The notes below the pieces were generated by a model that saw only the letters and a list, made by a program, of their open reading frames with translations, ran no database searches and was not told where the DNA came from. Shown here one piece after another: positions 10,831 to 24,890 of a stretch of DNA of 64,000 bases. Origin of the DNA: Microglena sp. YARC (lineage: Eukaryota > Chlorophyta > Chlorophyceae > Chlamydomonadales > Chlamydomonadaceae); assembly GCA_022414725.1 (NCBI GenBank), contig CM039462.1, forward strand, positions 46,093,815 through 46,157,814, read 5' to 3'. The translations under genes were made by a program, and so were the position numbers. Position 1 is the first letter of the stretch; each line of letters starts with the position of its first letter.

Positions 10831-13800
10831 CATCCATAACTCTCTTCCTCTTATACGTATTTCATTTACATAACCATATTTATGCATACACAAGCAAGGC
10901 AGGACAGACACATAGACAGGCAGACTCACCATGATAGCATCCATAACTCTCTTCCTCTTATTACGTATTCATTTAGCATACTTTATGCATACCAAAAGCA
11001 GCACAGCAGGCAGATAGACGTATTCCATTTACATTATTTACTGGGCAGATAGCAATGGCATAGACTCACCATTCATTTACATCTTATTGATTATGCATAT
11101 CATTTACATATTTATGCATGACAGGACAGATAGCAGGATACACAGACTCAGCAGATAGCGACAATTCTCCTCCATGAATAGCAGACTCCATAAACTCTTA
11201 CTTCTATTATGCATACACAGCAGGCAGACAGCATAGACACGCAGATTTATTGATTTATGCATACACAAGCAGGCAGACAGATTAGACAGGCATCCCATAA
11301 CACCTTCATCTTCCTATTTACATAGTTATGTCATACACAAGCAGGCCCCAGACCAAGATTAGGACAGGCATTTCCCAAACTCTCTTCCTCTTATACGGTA
11401 TGATCTATATATCCATGATCTTAGCATGGCAGGAACAGATAGCACAAGGCAGGCAAGATCATATAGACAGGATAGACTCACCGATTGATACGTATTCAAC
11501 TTGAGTTCGCCACCACATCATACGTATTCATTTACACTCTTTACTGCATGATAGCAGCATCACAGGACTGGATAGACATAGGCAGACTCACCGATATAGC
11601 ATCCATAATCTCTTCTCTTATACGTATTCATTTACATTATTCTATGCATATCACAAGACAGGCAATCGACAAGACGAACAGGGCCCTAGACTTCACCATG
11701 ATAAGCACCATAACTCCCTCTTCCGCTTCACATACGCATAGCATACACAGCAGGCTGACAGATAGAAACAGGGCAGAACCTCACCCATTGATAGCGATCC
11801 ATAACTCTACGTCCTTTATATAGGATTCATTTAACATGATTTACCTGCATACATCACAGCAGGCAGACAAGATAGACCAGGCTCAGCACTCACCTGCATA
11901 GCATCCATACTTCTCTTCCTCTTATAGATATTCAATTTACATATTTTGCATACAAAGCAAGGCAGACAATAGGGAACAGCCAGACTTCACACACTGATAG
12001 AGCATCCCATAACTCTCTTCCTCTTATACTATTCATTTACATATTTATGCATACCACAAGCAGCTGAAGATAGACAGGCAGGACTCCACCATGATGCATC
12101 CATAAACTCTCTTTCCTCTATACGTATTTCATTTACAATTGATTTATGCATACACAAGCAGGCAGACAGATAGAACAGGCAGACTCACCATGATAGGCAT
12201 ACCATAAACTCTCTTTCCTCTTATACGGTATTCATTTACATATTTATGCATACACAAAGCAGGCAGACAGATAGACAGGCAGACTCACCATGATAGCATT
12301 CCATAACTCTCCCCTTCCTCTTATACGTATTCAATTTACATTATTTATGCATACACAAGCAGGCAGACAGATAGACAGGGCAGCGACTCACCATTATGAT
12401 AGCATCCATAACTCTCTTCCTCTTATACGTATCAATTTGACCAATATTTATGACGGGCATACACAAGCAGGCAGACAGATTTAAGAACAGGCAGACTCAC
12501 CATGATAGCGATCCATAACTCTCTTCCTCTTATACGTATTCATTTATTCTGATTTATGCATACACAAGCAGGCAGACAGATTAGACAGGCAGACTCACCA
12601 TGATAGCATCCATAAACTCTCTTCCTCTATTACGTTATTCATTTAGCAATAATTTATGCATACAAAACAAGCAGGCAGACAGATAGACAGGCGGACTCAC
12701 CATGAATAGCATCCATTAACTCTCTTCCTCTTATATACTATTCATTTATTGATTTATGCATACACAAGCAGGCAGACAGATAGACAGCAGACACTCACCC
12801 CCATTGATTAGCATACCATAACTCTCTTCCTCTATACCGTATTCATTTACATATTATGCGTACCACAGCAGGCCAGACGACTAGGGACAGGCAGACTCAC
12901 CATGATTAGCATACCATCACCTCTCTTCTCTTATACGTATGTCATTTATTGATTTTATGCATACACAAGCAGGCAGACAGATAGACAGGCAGACTCACCA
13001 TGATAGCATGCCATAAACTCTCTTCCTCTTACGCGATATTCATTAGTTGATTTTACATACACAAAGCAGGCAGGACAGATAGACAGCATGACTCACCATA
13101 TGTCATCCATTCACTCTCTTCCTCTTATACACATTATATTGATTTAGCATAACAAGCAGGCAGACAGATAGACAGGCGACTCACCATGATAGCATCCATA
13201 ACTCTAACTCTCTCCTCTTATTCATTTATTGAATATTATGCCATACATACAAGCAGGCAGACAGATAGACAGGCAGACTCACCATGAAGCATCCCATAGC
13301 ATTCCATAACTCTCTTCCTCTTATACGTATTCATTACATATTGCATACACAAGCATTATGCATCACACAAGCATACACAAGCAGGCAGACAGATAGACAG
13401 AGTGCCAGGCGGACTCACCATGAAATAGCATCCATAAACTCTCTTCCTCTTAGACGTAAAAATTCATTTACACTATTGATTTATGCATACACAAAGCAGG
13501 CAGACAGATAGACAGGCAGACCTCACCATGATAGCATCCATAACTCTCTTCCTCTTATACGTATTCATTTATTTACATATTTATGCATTACAACAAGCAG
13601 GCAGACAGATAGACAGGCAGACTCACCATGATAGCATCCATAACTCTCTTCCTCTTATACGTATTCATTTACCATATTTATGCATACAAAAGCAGGCAGA
13701 GACAGATAGACAGGCAGACTCCCATGATAGCATCCATAAGGGTCTCTCTTCCTCTTATACGTATTCAGTCTTTACATTGATTTTTCTAAGATGCGATATC

Positions 13801-16800
13801 ATAAGCAGGCAGACAAGCATAGACAGGCAGCACTCACCAGATACGCTCCAGACTCCCGTCACTACTCTTCCTTTATACGGTATATCATTTACATATCTGT
13901 TTAAGCCGACTACACAAGCAGGCAGACTAGCATTATCGACAAGCGCAGAAGCTCACCCACTGATAGCATTCATACTGCTTCTTCCTACTTATACGTATTC
14001 TATTTACATATTTATGCATACCACAAGCAGGCAGACAGATAGACAGCAGACCTCAACCAGATAGCATCCATTGACTCTCTTGAATTCCTCTTATACGTCC
14101 ATTACTATAGCAAGCGAGACGCAGACATTTACATATTAAGACAGGCTAGACACAAGCAGGCACAGATAGACAGGCAGATCCATGATAGCATCCATAAACT
14201 CTCTTTTCCTCTTATACGTATTCATTTACATTATTTATGCATACAACACAACATAGACAGGGCAGATCTCACCATGAAGCATCCCATAACTTTCTTCCTC
14301 ATCACGTATTCATTTAGACGATAGACAGGCAGACTCACCATGATAGCATCCATAACTCTCTTTCTCTTATACGTATTCATTTATTGATTTATGCATACAC
14401 AAGCAGGCAGACAGATAGACAGGCAGACTCACCCATGATAGCATCCATTACTCTCTTCCTCTTTAGCACGTATTCATTTACATATTTATGCATACACAAG
14501 CAGGCAGACAGATAGACAGGCAGACTCACCCATGATAGCATCCATAACTCTCTTCCTCTTATACGTATTCATTTATTGATTTATGCATACACAAGCAGGC
14601 AGACAGATAGACAGGCAGACTCACCATGATAGCATCCATAACTCTCCTTCCTCTTATACGTATTCATTTATTGATTTATGCATACACAAGCAGGCAGACA
14701 GATAGACAGGCAGACTCACCATGATAGCATCCATAACTCTCTTCCTCTTATACGTATTCATTTATTGATTTATGCATACACAAGCAGGCAGACAGATAGA
14801 CAGGCGGACGTACCATGATAGCATCCATAACTCTCTTCCTCTTAGACGTAGTTCATTTATTGATTTCATGCACTACACAAGCAGGCAGACAGAATAGACA
14901 GGCAGACTCACCATGATAGCATCCCATAACTCTCTTCCTCTTATACGTATTCATTTACATATTTATGCATACACAAGCAGGCAGACAGATAGACAGGCAG
15001 ACTCACCATGATAGCATTCATAACTCTCTTCCTCTTATAGGTATATTCTTCCTCTTAGACGCCTATCATTATTGATTTATGCATACACAAGCAGGCAGAC
15101 AGATAGACAGCAGACTCACCATGATAGCAATCCGATAACTCTCTTCTCTCTATATAGCGTATTCATTTAACATATTTATGCATACACAAGCAGGCAGACA
15201 GATAGACAGGCAGACTCACCCATATAGCATCCATAACTCTCTTCTCGTATTCATATTCATATTTGCAACACAGCAGGCCAGACAGATAGACAGGCAGACG
15301 TATTTCATTAGCATCCAGACTCTCATTCCTCTTATTTATGTATTCATTACATATTTACACCACAAGCAGGCAAGAGCAGGACAGATAGACAGTGCCAGAG
15401 ACTCACCATGATAGCATCCATAACTCTCTTCCTTCCATACGTATTCATTTATTGATTTATGCATACACAAGCAGGCAGACAGCATAGGAACAGGCAGACT
15501 CACCATGATAGCATCCATAACTCTTCTTCCTCTTTCATTACGTATCATTTACATATTTATGCATACACAAGCAGGCAGACAGATAGACAGGCAGACTCAC
15601 CATGATTTAGCATCCATAACTCTCTTCCTCTTATACGTATTTCATTTTATTTATGCATACATAACAAGCAGACAGATAGACAGGCAGACTCACCATGATA
15701 GCATCCATAACTCTCTTCCTCTTATACGTATTCATTTATTGATTATGCATACACCAAGCAGGCAGACAGATAGACAGGCAGACTCACCATGATAGCATCC
15801 ATAAAACTCTCTTCCTCTTATACGTATTCATTTATTGATTTATGCCATACACAAGCAGGCAGACAGATAGACAGGCAGACTCACCATTGATAGCATCCAA
15901 ACTCTCTTCCTCATTATACGTATTCATTTACATATTTATGCATTACACAAAGCAGGCAGAGATAACAGGCAAGCTTCACCATGATAGCATCCATTACTCT
16001 CTTCCTCTTATACGTAGTCATTTATTTGAGTTTATGCCATACACAAGCAGGCAGACAGATATAGACAGGCAGACCTTCACCATGATAGCATCCATAACTC
16101 TCTTCCTCTTATACGTTATTCATTTCATTGATTTATGCATACACAAGCAGGCAGGACAGATAAGGAAGCAGGCAGACTCACCATACGATATAGATACCAA
16201 TCCTCTCCCTCTATATACGTTATTCATTTACATTATTGTATGCATACACAAGCAGGCACAGATAGACAGGCAGACTCACCATGATAGCATCCATAACTCC
16301 TTCCTCTTAGAACGTAATTCTATCAGCATTTACTCACCGTCCATTCATCATACGTACATGATTTATGCATACACAAGGCAGGCAGACAGATAGACAGGCA
16401 GACTCACCATGATAGCATCCATGACTCCTCTTCCTCTTATACGTATTCATTTACACTAATTTAATGGCATACACAAGCAGGCCAGACAGATAGACAGCAG
16501 ACTCACCATGATAGCATTCATAACTCTTCTTCCTCTATACGTATTCATTTACATATTTATGCAACACAAAGCGGCAGGACCAGTAATAGACAGGCAGACT
16601 CACCCATGATAGCATTCCCCATAAAACTTTCTCTTATCCCGTATCGCATTTATTAATTTATTGCATACACAAGCAAGGCAGACCAGATAGACCAAGGACC
16701 AGACTCACCCATGATAGACACATAACTCTCTTAGCCTTCTTCATACGTATTTCATGATTTAGACTTATGATACACCAAGCAGGCAGACAAGATAGACAGG

Positions 16801-19800
16801 CTCAGACTTCACCAGATTAGCATCCATAACTTCCTCTTATACGTCTTTATTTCATTATATGTATATGCAGATAGACAGGCAGACCACCATGATAGCTCTT
16901 TTACGTATTCATGATCACCCAATGTAGCGCATTTTACTCTCTCTCTCTATACGACATTGACAATTTATGCATACCACCAAGCAGCAGACAGATAGACAGG
17001 CAGACTCACCATGATAGCATCCATAACTCTCTTCCTCTTATACGTAAGTTCATTTACATATTTATGCATTCACAAACAGGCAGGAAACAGTGTATAGACA
17101 GGCAGACTCACCATGATAGCATCCATTACTCTCTTTCCCTAAGTATACTTATTCATTACAATTATGCATACACAACAGTGCAGACAGACTAGACAGGCAG
17201 AGCCCTCACCAGTGATACGCATCCATAAACTCTCTTCCTCTTATACGTATTCATTTACCATGATTTATGCATACACAAGCAGGCAGACAGATAGACAGGC
17301 AGACTCACCATGATAGCATCATAACTCTCTTCCTCTTATACGTATTCATTTATTGATTTATGCATACACAAGCAGGCAACAGACAGATAACAGGAGACTC
17401 ACCATACGTGATAGCATGATAGCAATCCATAACTCTCTTCCTCTTATACGTATTTCATTAACAATTGATTTATGCATACACAAGCAGGCAGACAGATAGA
17501 CAGGCAGACTCACCATTGATAGCATCCATAACTCTCTTCCTCTTATACGTATTCACGTTTTATTTGATTTATGCATACACAAGCAGGCAGACCAGATAGA
17601 CAGTGCAGACTCACCATGATAGCATCCCCATAACTCTCTTCCTCTTATACGTATTCATTTATTGATTTATGCATACACAAGCAGGCAGACAGATAGACAG
17701 GCAGACCTCACCATGATAGCATCCATAACTCTCTTCCTCTTCGTATCTCATTTTATATCTATGTACACAAGCAGGCAGACACGAAGAACAGGCAGATCAC
17801 CCATCATAGCATCCATACTCTCTTCGCTCCTTATGACTCTCATTTACATTTATGCATACACAAGCAGCGGCAGACAGATAGACAGGCAGGACTCTACCAT
17901 TGATAGCATCCATAACTCTCTTCCTCTTAGACGTATTCATTTACATTGATTTATGCAATTACACAAGCAGCAGACAGATAGACAGGCAGACTCTCACCAT
18001 TGATAGCAAATCCATAAACTCTCTTTCCTCTTATACGTATTCATTTATCATATTTATGCATACACAAGCAGGCAGGACAGATAGACAGGCAGACTCACCA
18101 TGATAGCATTCATAACTCTTCTTCCCTCTTATACGCTATTTCATTTATTGCATTTAATGCATACACAAGCAGGCAGACAGATAGACAGGCAGGACTATTG
18201 CCATTGATAGCATCCATAACTTCTTCCTTATACGTATTCATTTTGATTATGCGATACACAAGGCAGGCAGACTCACCAGTTTTTTTTTTTATCCATAACT
18301 CTCTTCCTCTTAATACAGTATTTTTACATATTTCTGATAGACAGGCAGACTCAGAACTCACCATTTTTGCCTTTCTTTTTATTCTTTATTTTTTTATTTG
18401 AATTTTGCATACACAGCAGCGGACAGATGTTCCTCATTCCAATACGTATTCATTTATTTTTTTGATTTCATGGATACACAAGGCAGGCAGACAGATACGA
18501 CAAGGCGACTCCACCCATGATAGCATCTATAACTCTCTTCCTCTTAGACGTCATTTCATTTATTTGATTTATGCATAGGCAGACAACGGACGTCACCAAT
18601 GTCATAGCACCATACTCTCTTCCTTCTTATACGTATTCATTTTACATACTTATGCATACATCAAGCAGGCAGACAGATAGACAGCGCCAGACTCACCATG
18701 ATAGCATCCATAACTCTTCCTTCCTTACGTATACGTATTCATTATAATTATTTATGCTACACGAAGCAGGCAGACAGATTAGACAGGCAGATCCACCATG
18801 ATATAGTATTACTCTTTCGTCCTCTGTATACGTATTGCATACTATTTTATGCATACACAAGCCGAGGCAGACAGATAGACAGGCAGGGACCTCACGCATT
18901 TGATAGCCTCCATCCATAACTCTCTTCCGTTGCTATACGTAGTTCATATTGATTTATGCATACACAAGCAGCAGACAAGATAGACAGGCAGACTCACCAT
19001 GATAGCATTCCATAACTCTCTTCCTCTTATACGTAATTCATTTAACATTGATTTTATGCATACACAAGCAGGCAGACAGATAGACAGGCAGACTCACCAT
19101 GATAGCATCCATAACTCTCTTCCTCTTATACGTATTCATTTATTGATTTATGCGATACACAAGCAGGCAGACGACAGATAGACAGGCAGACTCACCATGA
19201 TAGCATCCATAACTCTCTTCTTCGTCTCTATACGTATTCATTTACATATTTATGCATACACAAGCAGGCAGACAGATAGACAGGCAGACTCACCATGATA
19301 GCATCCATAACTCTCTTCCTCTTATACGTATTCATTTATTGATTTATGCATACACAAGCAGGCAGACAGATAGACAGGCAGACTCACCATGATAGCATCC
19401 ATAACTCTCTTCCTCTTATACGTATTCATTATGATTAAACATTATGCATACACAAGCAGGCAGACAGATAGACAGGCAGACTCACCATGATAGCATCCAA
19501 TAGACTCTCTTCTCTTACTATACGTATGTCATTATTGATTTATGCATACACAAGCAGGCAGACAGATAGACAGGCAGACTCACCATGATAGCATCCATAA
19601 CTCTCTTCCTCTTATACGTATTCATTTATTGATGCATACACAAGCAGGCAGACAGATAGACAGCCAGACTCACCATGATTAGCATCCATAATTATGCCAT
19701 ACACAAGCAGGGTAAGATTTATGCATACACAAGCAGGCAGACAGATAGACCAGGCAGACTCACCAGATAGCATTGATATCCATTAACTCCTCTCTTATAC

Positions 19801-22800
19801 GTTATCATTTATGATTTATGCATACACAAGCAGGCAGACAGGACTAGTACAGGCAGACTCACCATAACATACAACTCTGCTTCCTCTTATACGTTATTCA
19901 TTTATTGATATTATGCATACACAAGCAGGCAGACAGATAGACAGGCAGACTCACCATGATAGCATGCCATAACTCTCTTCCTCTTCATACGTATTCATTT
20001 ATACATATTTATGCATACACAAGCACGGCAGACAGATAGGACACGGCAGACTCACCATGATAAGCATCCTATAACTCCTACTTAGACGTATGCATACACA
20101 GCAGGCAGACAGATTCATGAACGCCATTATTGCAATTTATGCATACACAAAGCAGGCAGACAGTAGACAGGCAGATCTCACCATGATAGCATCCATCTTA
20201 TACGTACTCTCATATTTATGCATCCTCTTGGATAGCATCCATAATTTACGATCTTATGCTATTCGACTCACCCATGATTACATATTTCTTTATACGTATC
20301 ATTACATATTTATGCTAATACAGATACAAGCAGGCACCATGATAGCAATCCAAAACTCTCTTCCTCTTATAGAACAGACTTACACAAGCAGACAGATAGA
20401 CAGGCAGACGCAGCACTCCAGTAACTCTCTTCCTGCTTACACGTATTCATTGATATGCACCAAGGACAGCAAGCACAGCATAGACAGGCATTCATAACTC
20501 TCTTCCTCTTATACGTATTCATTTACATACTTTATGATACACTAGCAGGCAGACAGATTAGACAGGCAGAGGCTCACCATGATAGCATGCCATAACTCTC
20601 TCCTTCTTATAAACGTATTCATTTATTGATTAATATGCATACACAAAGCAGTTCAGACAGAAGACAGGCAGACTCACCATGATAGCATCCATTACTCTCC
20701 TTCCTGTATACGGTATTTCATTTATTGATTTATGCATACACAAGCAGGCAGACAGATAGACAGGCAGGACTTCACCATGATAGCCATCCATAACTCTTCT
20801 TCCTCTTATACCGTATTCATTTATTGATTTATGCATACACAAGCAGGCCAGACAGATAGACAGGCAGACTCACCATGATAGCATCCATTACCTCTCTTCC
20901 TCTTATTACGTATTCATTTACATATTTATGCATACACAAAGCAGGCAGACAGATAGACAGGCAGACTCACCATGATAGCATCCATAACTCTTCTTCCTCT
21001 TAGGACGTATTCATTATTGATTTTATGCATACACAAGCAGGCAGACAGATAGACAGGCAGACTCCATGATAGCATCATTACTCTCTTCCTCTTAAGCGTA
21101 ATTCATTTTATTGATTATGCATACACAAGCAGGCAGACAGATAGACAGGCAGACTCGCCATGATAGCCATCCATAACTCTCTTCCTCTTATACCGTATTC
21201 ATTAAATTGATTTAATGCATACACAAGCAGGCAGACAGATAGACAGGCAGGACTCACCATGATTAGCATCCATAACTCTCTTCCTCTGTATACGTATTCA
21301 TTTATTGCATTTATGCATACAACAAGCAGGCAGACAGATAGACAGGCAGACTCACCATGATTAGCATCATAACTCTCTTCCTCTTATACGTATTCATTTA
21401 CATATTTATGCATGACACAAGGCAGGCAGACAGATAGACAGGCAGGGACTCACCATGATAGCATTCATAACTCTCTTCCTCTTATTAGTATTCATTTACA
21501 ATTTATGCGTACACAAGCAGGGCAGACAGATAGACAAGGCAGGACTCACCATTGATAGCATCCATAACTCTCTTCCTCTTATACGTATTCATTTACATAT
21601 TTATGGCATACACAAGCAGGCAGGACAGATAGACAGGCAAGACTCACCATATAGCATCCATAACTCTCTTCCTCTTATACGTATCTCATTTACATTATTT
21701 TATGCATAACACAAGCAGGCAGGACAGATAGACAGGCAGACTCACCATGGATAGCATCCATTAAACTCTCTTCCTCTTATACGTATTCATTATTGATTTA
21801 ATGCATACACAAGCGGCAGACAGATAGACAGGCAGACTCACCATGATTTAGCAGTCCGATTACTCTCTTCCTCTTAATACGATTATTCATTTTATTGATT
21901 TATGCATACCACAAGCAGGCAGACAGATAGACAGGCAGGGACTCACCATGATAGCATCCATAAACTCTCTCCTCTTAGTACGTATTCATTTACATATTTA
22001 TGCATACACAAGCAGGCAGACAGATAGACAGTGCGAACGTACCAATGATTACATCCATAAACTCTCTTCCTCTTATACGTATTCATTTATTGATTTATGC
22101 ATACACAAGCAGGCAGACAGAATAGACAGAGGACTCACCATAGATAAGCATCCATAACTCTCCTTCCTCTTATACCGTATTCATTTAAATTGATTTATGC
22201 GATACACAAGCAGGCAAGACAGATAGACAGGCAGACTCACCATGTTATAGCATCCATTACTCTCTTCCCTCTTATACGTTATTCATTTACATATTTATGC
22301 ATACACAAGCAGGCAGGACCAGATAGACAGCAGACTCAACATGATAGCATCCATAACTCCTTCCTCCCTTAGACGTTATTCATTTATTGATTTTATGCAT
22401 ACACAAGCAGGCAGACAGGATAGACAGGCAGACTCACCATGATAGCCATCCCATTACTCTCTTCCCTTATACGTATTCATTTATTGATTTATTGCAACAC
22501 AAGCAGGAAGACAGAAACTAGACAGCGCAGACTCACCATGATAGCATCCATAATCTCTTCCTCTAACGTATTCATTTATTGTCATTTATGCCATACACAA
22601 GCAGGCAGACAGATAGACAGGCAGACTCACCATGATATTTCATCCATAACTCTCTTCCTTCTTATACGTATCATTTACATTATTTATGCATACACAAGCA
22701 GGCAGACAGATAGACAGGCAGACTCACCATGATAGCATTCATAACTCTTCCTTCCTCTTATACGTATTCATTTACATATTTATCGCGTACAAAGCAGGAG

Positions 22801-23218
22801 ACAGATTAGACAGGCAGAACTCACCATGAGTAGCATCCAAACTCTTCTTCCTCTTATACGTATTCATTTACATTTATGCATACACAAGCAGGCAGACAGA
22901 TAGAACAGGCAGACACCATGATAAGCATCCAAACTGCTCTTCCTCTTATTACGTATTCAGTTTACATATTTATGCATACACACAGCAGGCAGGACAGATA
23001 GGACAGGCAAGACTCACCATGATAAGCATCCATAACTCTCTTCCTACTTATACGTAGTTCATTTACATATTTATTGCATTACACAAGCATGCAGACAGAT
23101 AGGAACAGGCAAGACTCACATGATAGCATCCATAAACTCTCTTCCTCTTATACGTATTCAATTTACATATTTTGATCATACACAACAGGCAGAACAGATA
23201 GACAGGCAGACTCACCAT
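10446..23218. repeat. 94-bp satellite array, roughly 130 copies
   Basis: The unit runs from TAGCATCCATAACTCTC through TATACGTATTCATTTA and TGCATACACAAGC to CAGGCAGACAGATAGACAGG. Clean copies begin at 10511 and 10605, so the period is 94 bp. Two unit variants alternate in the middle: CATTTACATATTTATGC and CATTTATTGATTTATGC. Copies differ mainly by single-base insertions and deletions. Poly-T inserts sit at 10793-10828 and 18278-18290. The array runs into the assembly gap, so its true length is unknown. All open frames inside it are artefacts of the repeat. Confidence 0.95.
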
Positions 23219-24218
23219 NNNNNNNNNNNNNNNNNNNNNNNNNNNNNNNNNNNNNNNNNNNNNNNNNNNNNNNNNNNNNNNNNNNNNNNNNNNNNNNNNN
23301 NNNNNNNNNNNNNNNNNNNNNNNNNNNNNNNNNNNNNNNNNNNNNNNNNNNNNNNNNNNNNNNNNNNNNNNNNNNNNNNNNNNNNNNNNNNNNNNNNNNN
23401 NNNNNNNNNNNNNNNNNNNNNNNNNNNNNNNNNNNNNNNNNNNNNNNNNNNNNNNNNNNNNNNNNNNNNNNNNNNNNNNNNNNNNNNNNNNNNNNNNNNN
23501 NNNNNNNNNNNNNNNNNNNNNNNNNNNNNNNNNNNNNNNNNNNNNNNNNNNNNNNNNNNNNNNNNNNNNNNNNNNNNNNNNNNNNNNNNNNNNNNNNNNN
23601 NNNNNNNNNNNNNNNNNNNNNNNNNNNNNNNNNNNNNNNNNNNNNNNNNNNNNNNNNNNNNNNNNNNNNNNNNNNNNNNNNNNNNNNNNNNNNNNNNNNN
23701 NNNNNNNNNNNNNNNNNNNNNNNNNNNNNNNNNNNNNNNNNNNNNNNNNNNNNNNNNNNNNNNNNNNNNNNNNNNNNNNNNNNNNNNNNNNNNNNNNNNN
23801 NNNNNNNNNNNNNNNNNNNNNNNNNNNNNNNNNNNNNNNNNNNNNNNNNNNNNNNNNNNNNNNNNNNNNNNNNNNNNNNNNNNNNNNNNNNNNNNNNNNN
23901 NNNNNNNNNNNNNNNNNNNNNNNNNNNNNNNNNNNNNNNNNNNNNNNNNNNNNNNNNNNNNNNNNNNNNNNNNNNNNNNNNNNNNNNNNNNNNNNNNNNN
24001 NNNNNNNNNNNNNNNNNNNNNNNNNNNNNNNNNNNNNNNNNNNNNNNNNNNNNNNNNNNNNNNNNNNNNNNNNNNNNNNNNNNNNNNNNNNNNNNNNNNN
24101 NNNNNNNNNNNNNNNNNNNNNNNNNNNNNNNNNNNNNNNNNNNNNNNNNNNNNNNNNNNNNNNNNNNNNNNNNNNNNNNNNNNNNNNNNNNNNNNNNNNN
24201 NNNNNNNNNNNNNNNNNN
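23219..24218. other. Assembly gap, exactly 1000 N
   Basis: The run of N is exactly 1000 bases, which suggests a fixed-size scaffold placeholder rather than a measured distance. It separates the 94-bp array from the retroelement, and that join is not supported by sequence. Confidence 0.99.
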
Positions 24219-24890
24219 AGAGAGATTATTCGCAACTAAAACTTCTCATCGACAACATTCCCATGATTCGAGCCTAAATTCCCGCTTTTGTGGTACTGAA
24301 GAACTCTACTCCGTTAATATTTGGTCCCTCCCCTCGCATCGATTTTGAGACGCGGATTTTCAATCCTTTATCGAAGTGGGTGATACATTGTCAATGAAGG
24401 CCCCCTTCAGAGGCAGAAGTATTCAAAGGAGATCGGCTTAGACGCCAACGGCCATGGCCTTCTGTGGTATGAGGTCCAGAAACCAAGTATGGTTTGGCCG
24501 AGACACATGCGCGAGTTTCTGGCCTACAATAAATGAGAGAGACGGAGTGACTCGAGAGCCTGAAATCCCGGAAACCTAACAAATTCAAAAGCCCCGAGGC
24601 CATGCTGGAGCGCCTTTTCAGGTCTAATCATCGGGAGCCCCATCCTCAACCCAAAGTGGTGACCCATGTTTATCATCCGAAGCGTCCGATGTCCACTGCG
24701 GGCATAGAAGAGCGACTTCCAAGCTTAAGCACGACCTATTTGAAGCCTTAGAATCCAAGAGGCCTAAAAAGAATTAAATTCAAAGAGCAATTGAAGGAGC
24801 TCAAGAGGCCGAGGATGAACGAGTTTATCAAGCTCAAAGTGGCTGAGCGTGAGAAGAAAGATTAACAAAGATGAGAACTGGTTTTGGGCT
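24219..24890. other. Possible 5' region of the Ty3/gypsy element
   Basis: This AT-balanced sequence lies between the gap and the first gag-like traces. Lys/Glu-rich reading frames shift repeatedly, as in the retroelement downstream. No LTR boundary or primer-binding site can be fixed because the upstream sequence is missing. Confidence 0.35.

Noticed and set aside
10441..22732. Many frames with repeated DRQAD, SIHNSLPLIRIH and similar
   Set aside because: They are translations of the 94-bp satellite; frames change with every indel.
9950..23218. CRISPR-like regular repeats
   Set aside because: The arrays are head-to-tail with no unique spacers, and no cas genes are present.
23063..24277. Two frames of 385-390 codons
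   Set aside because: They consist almost wholly of the N gap.
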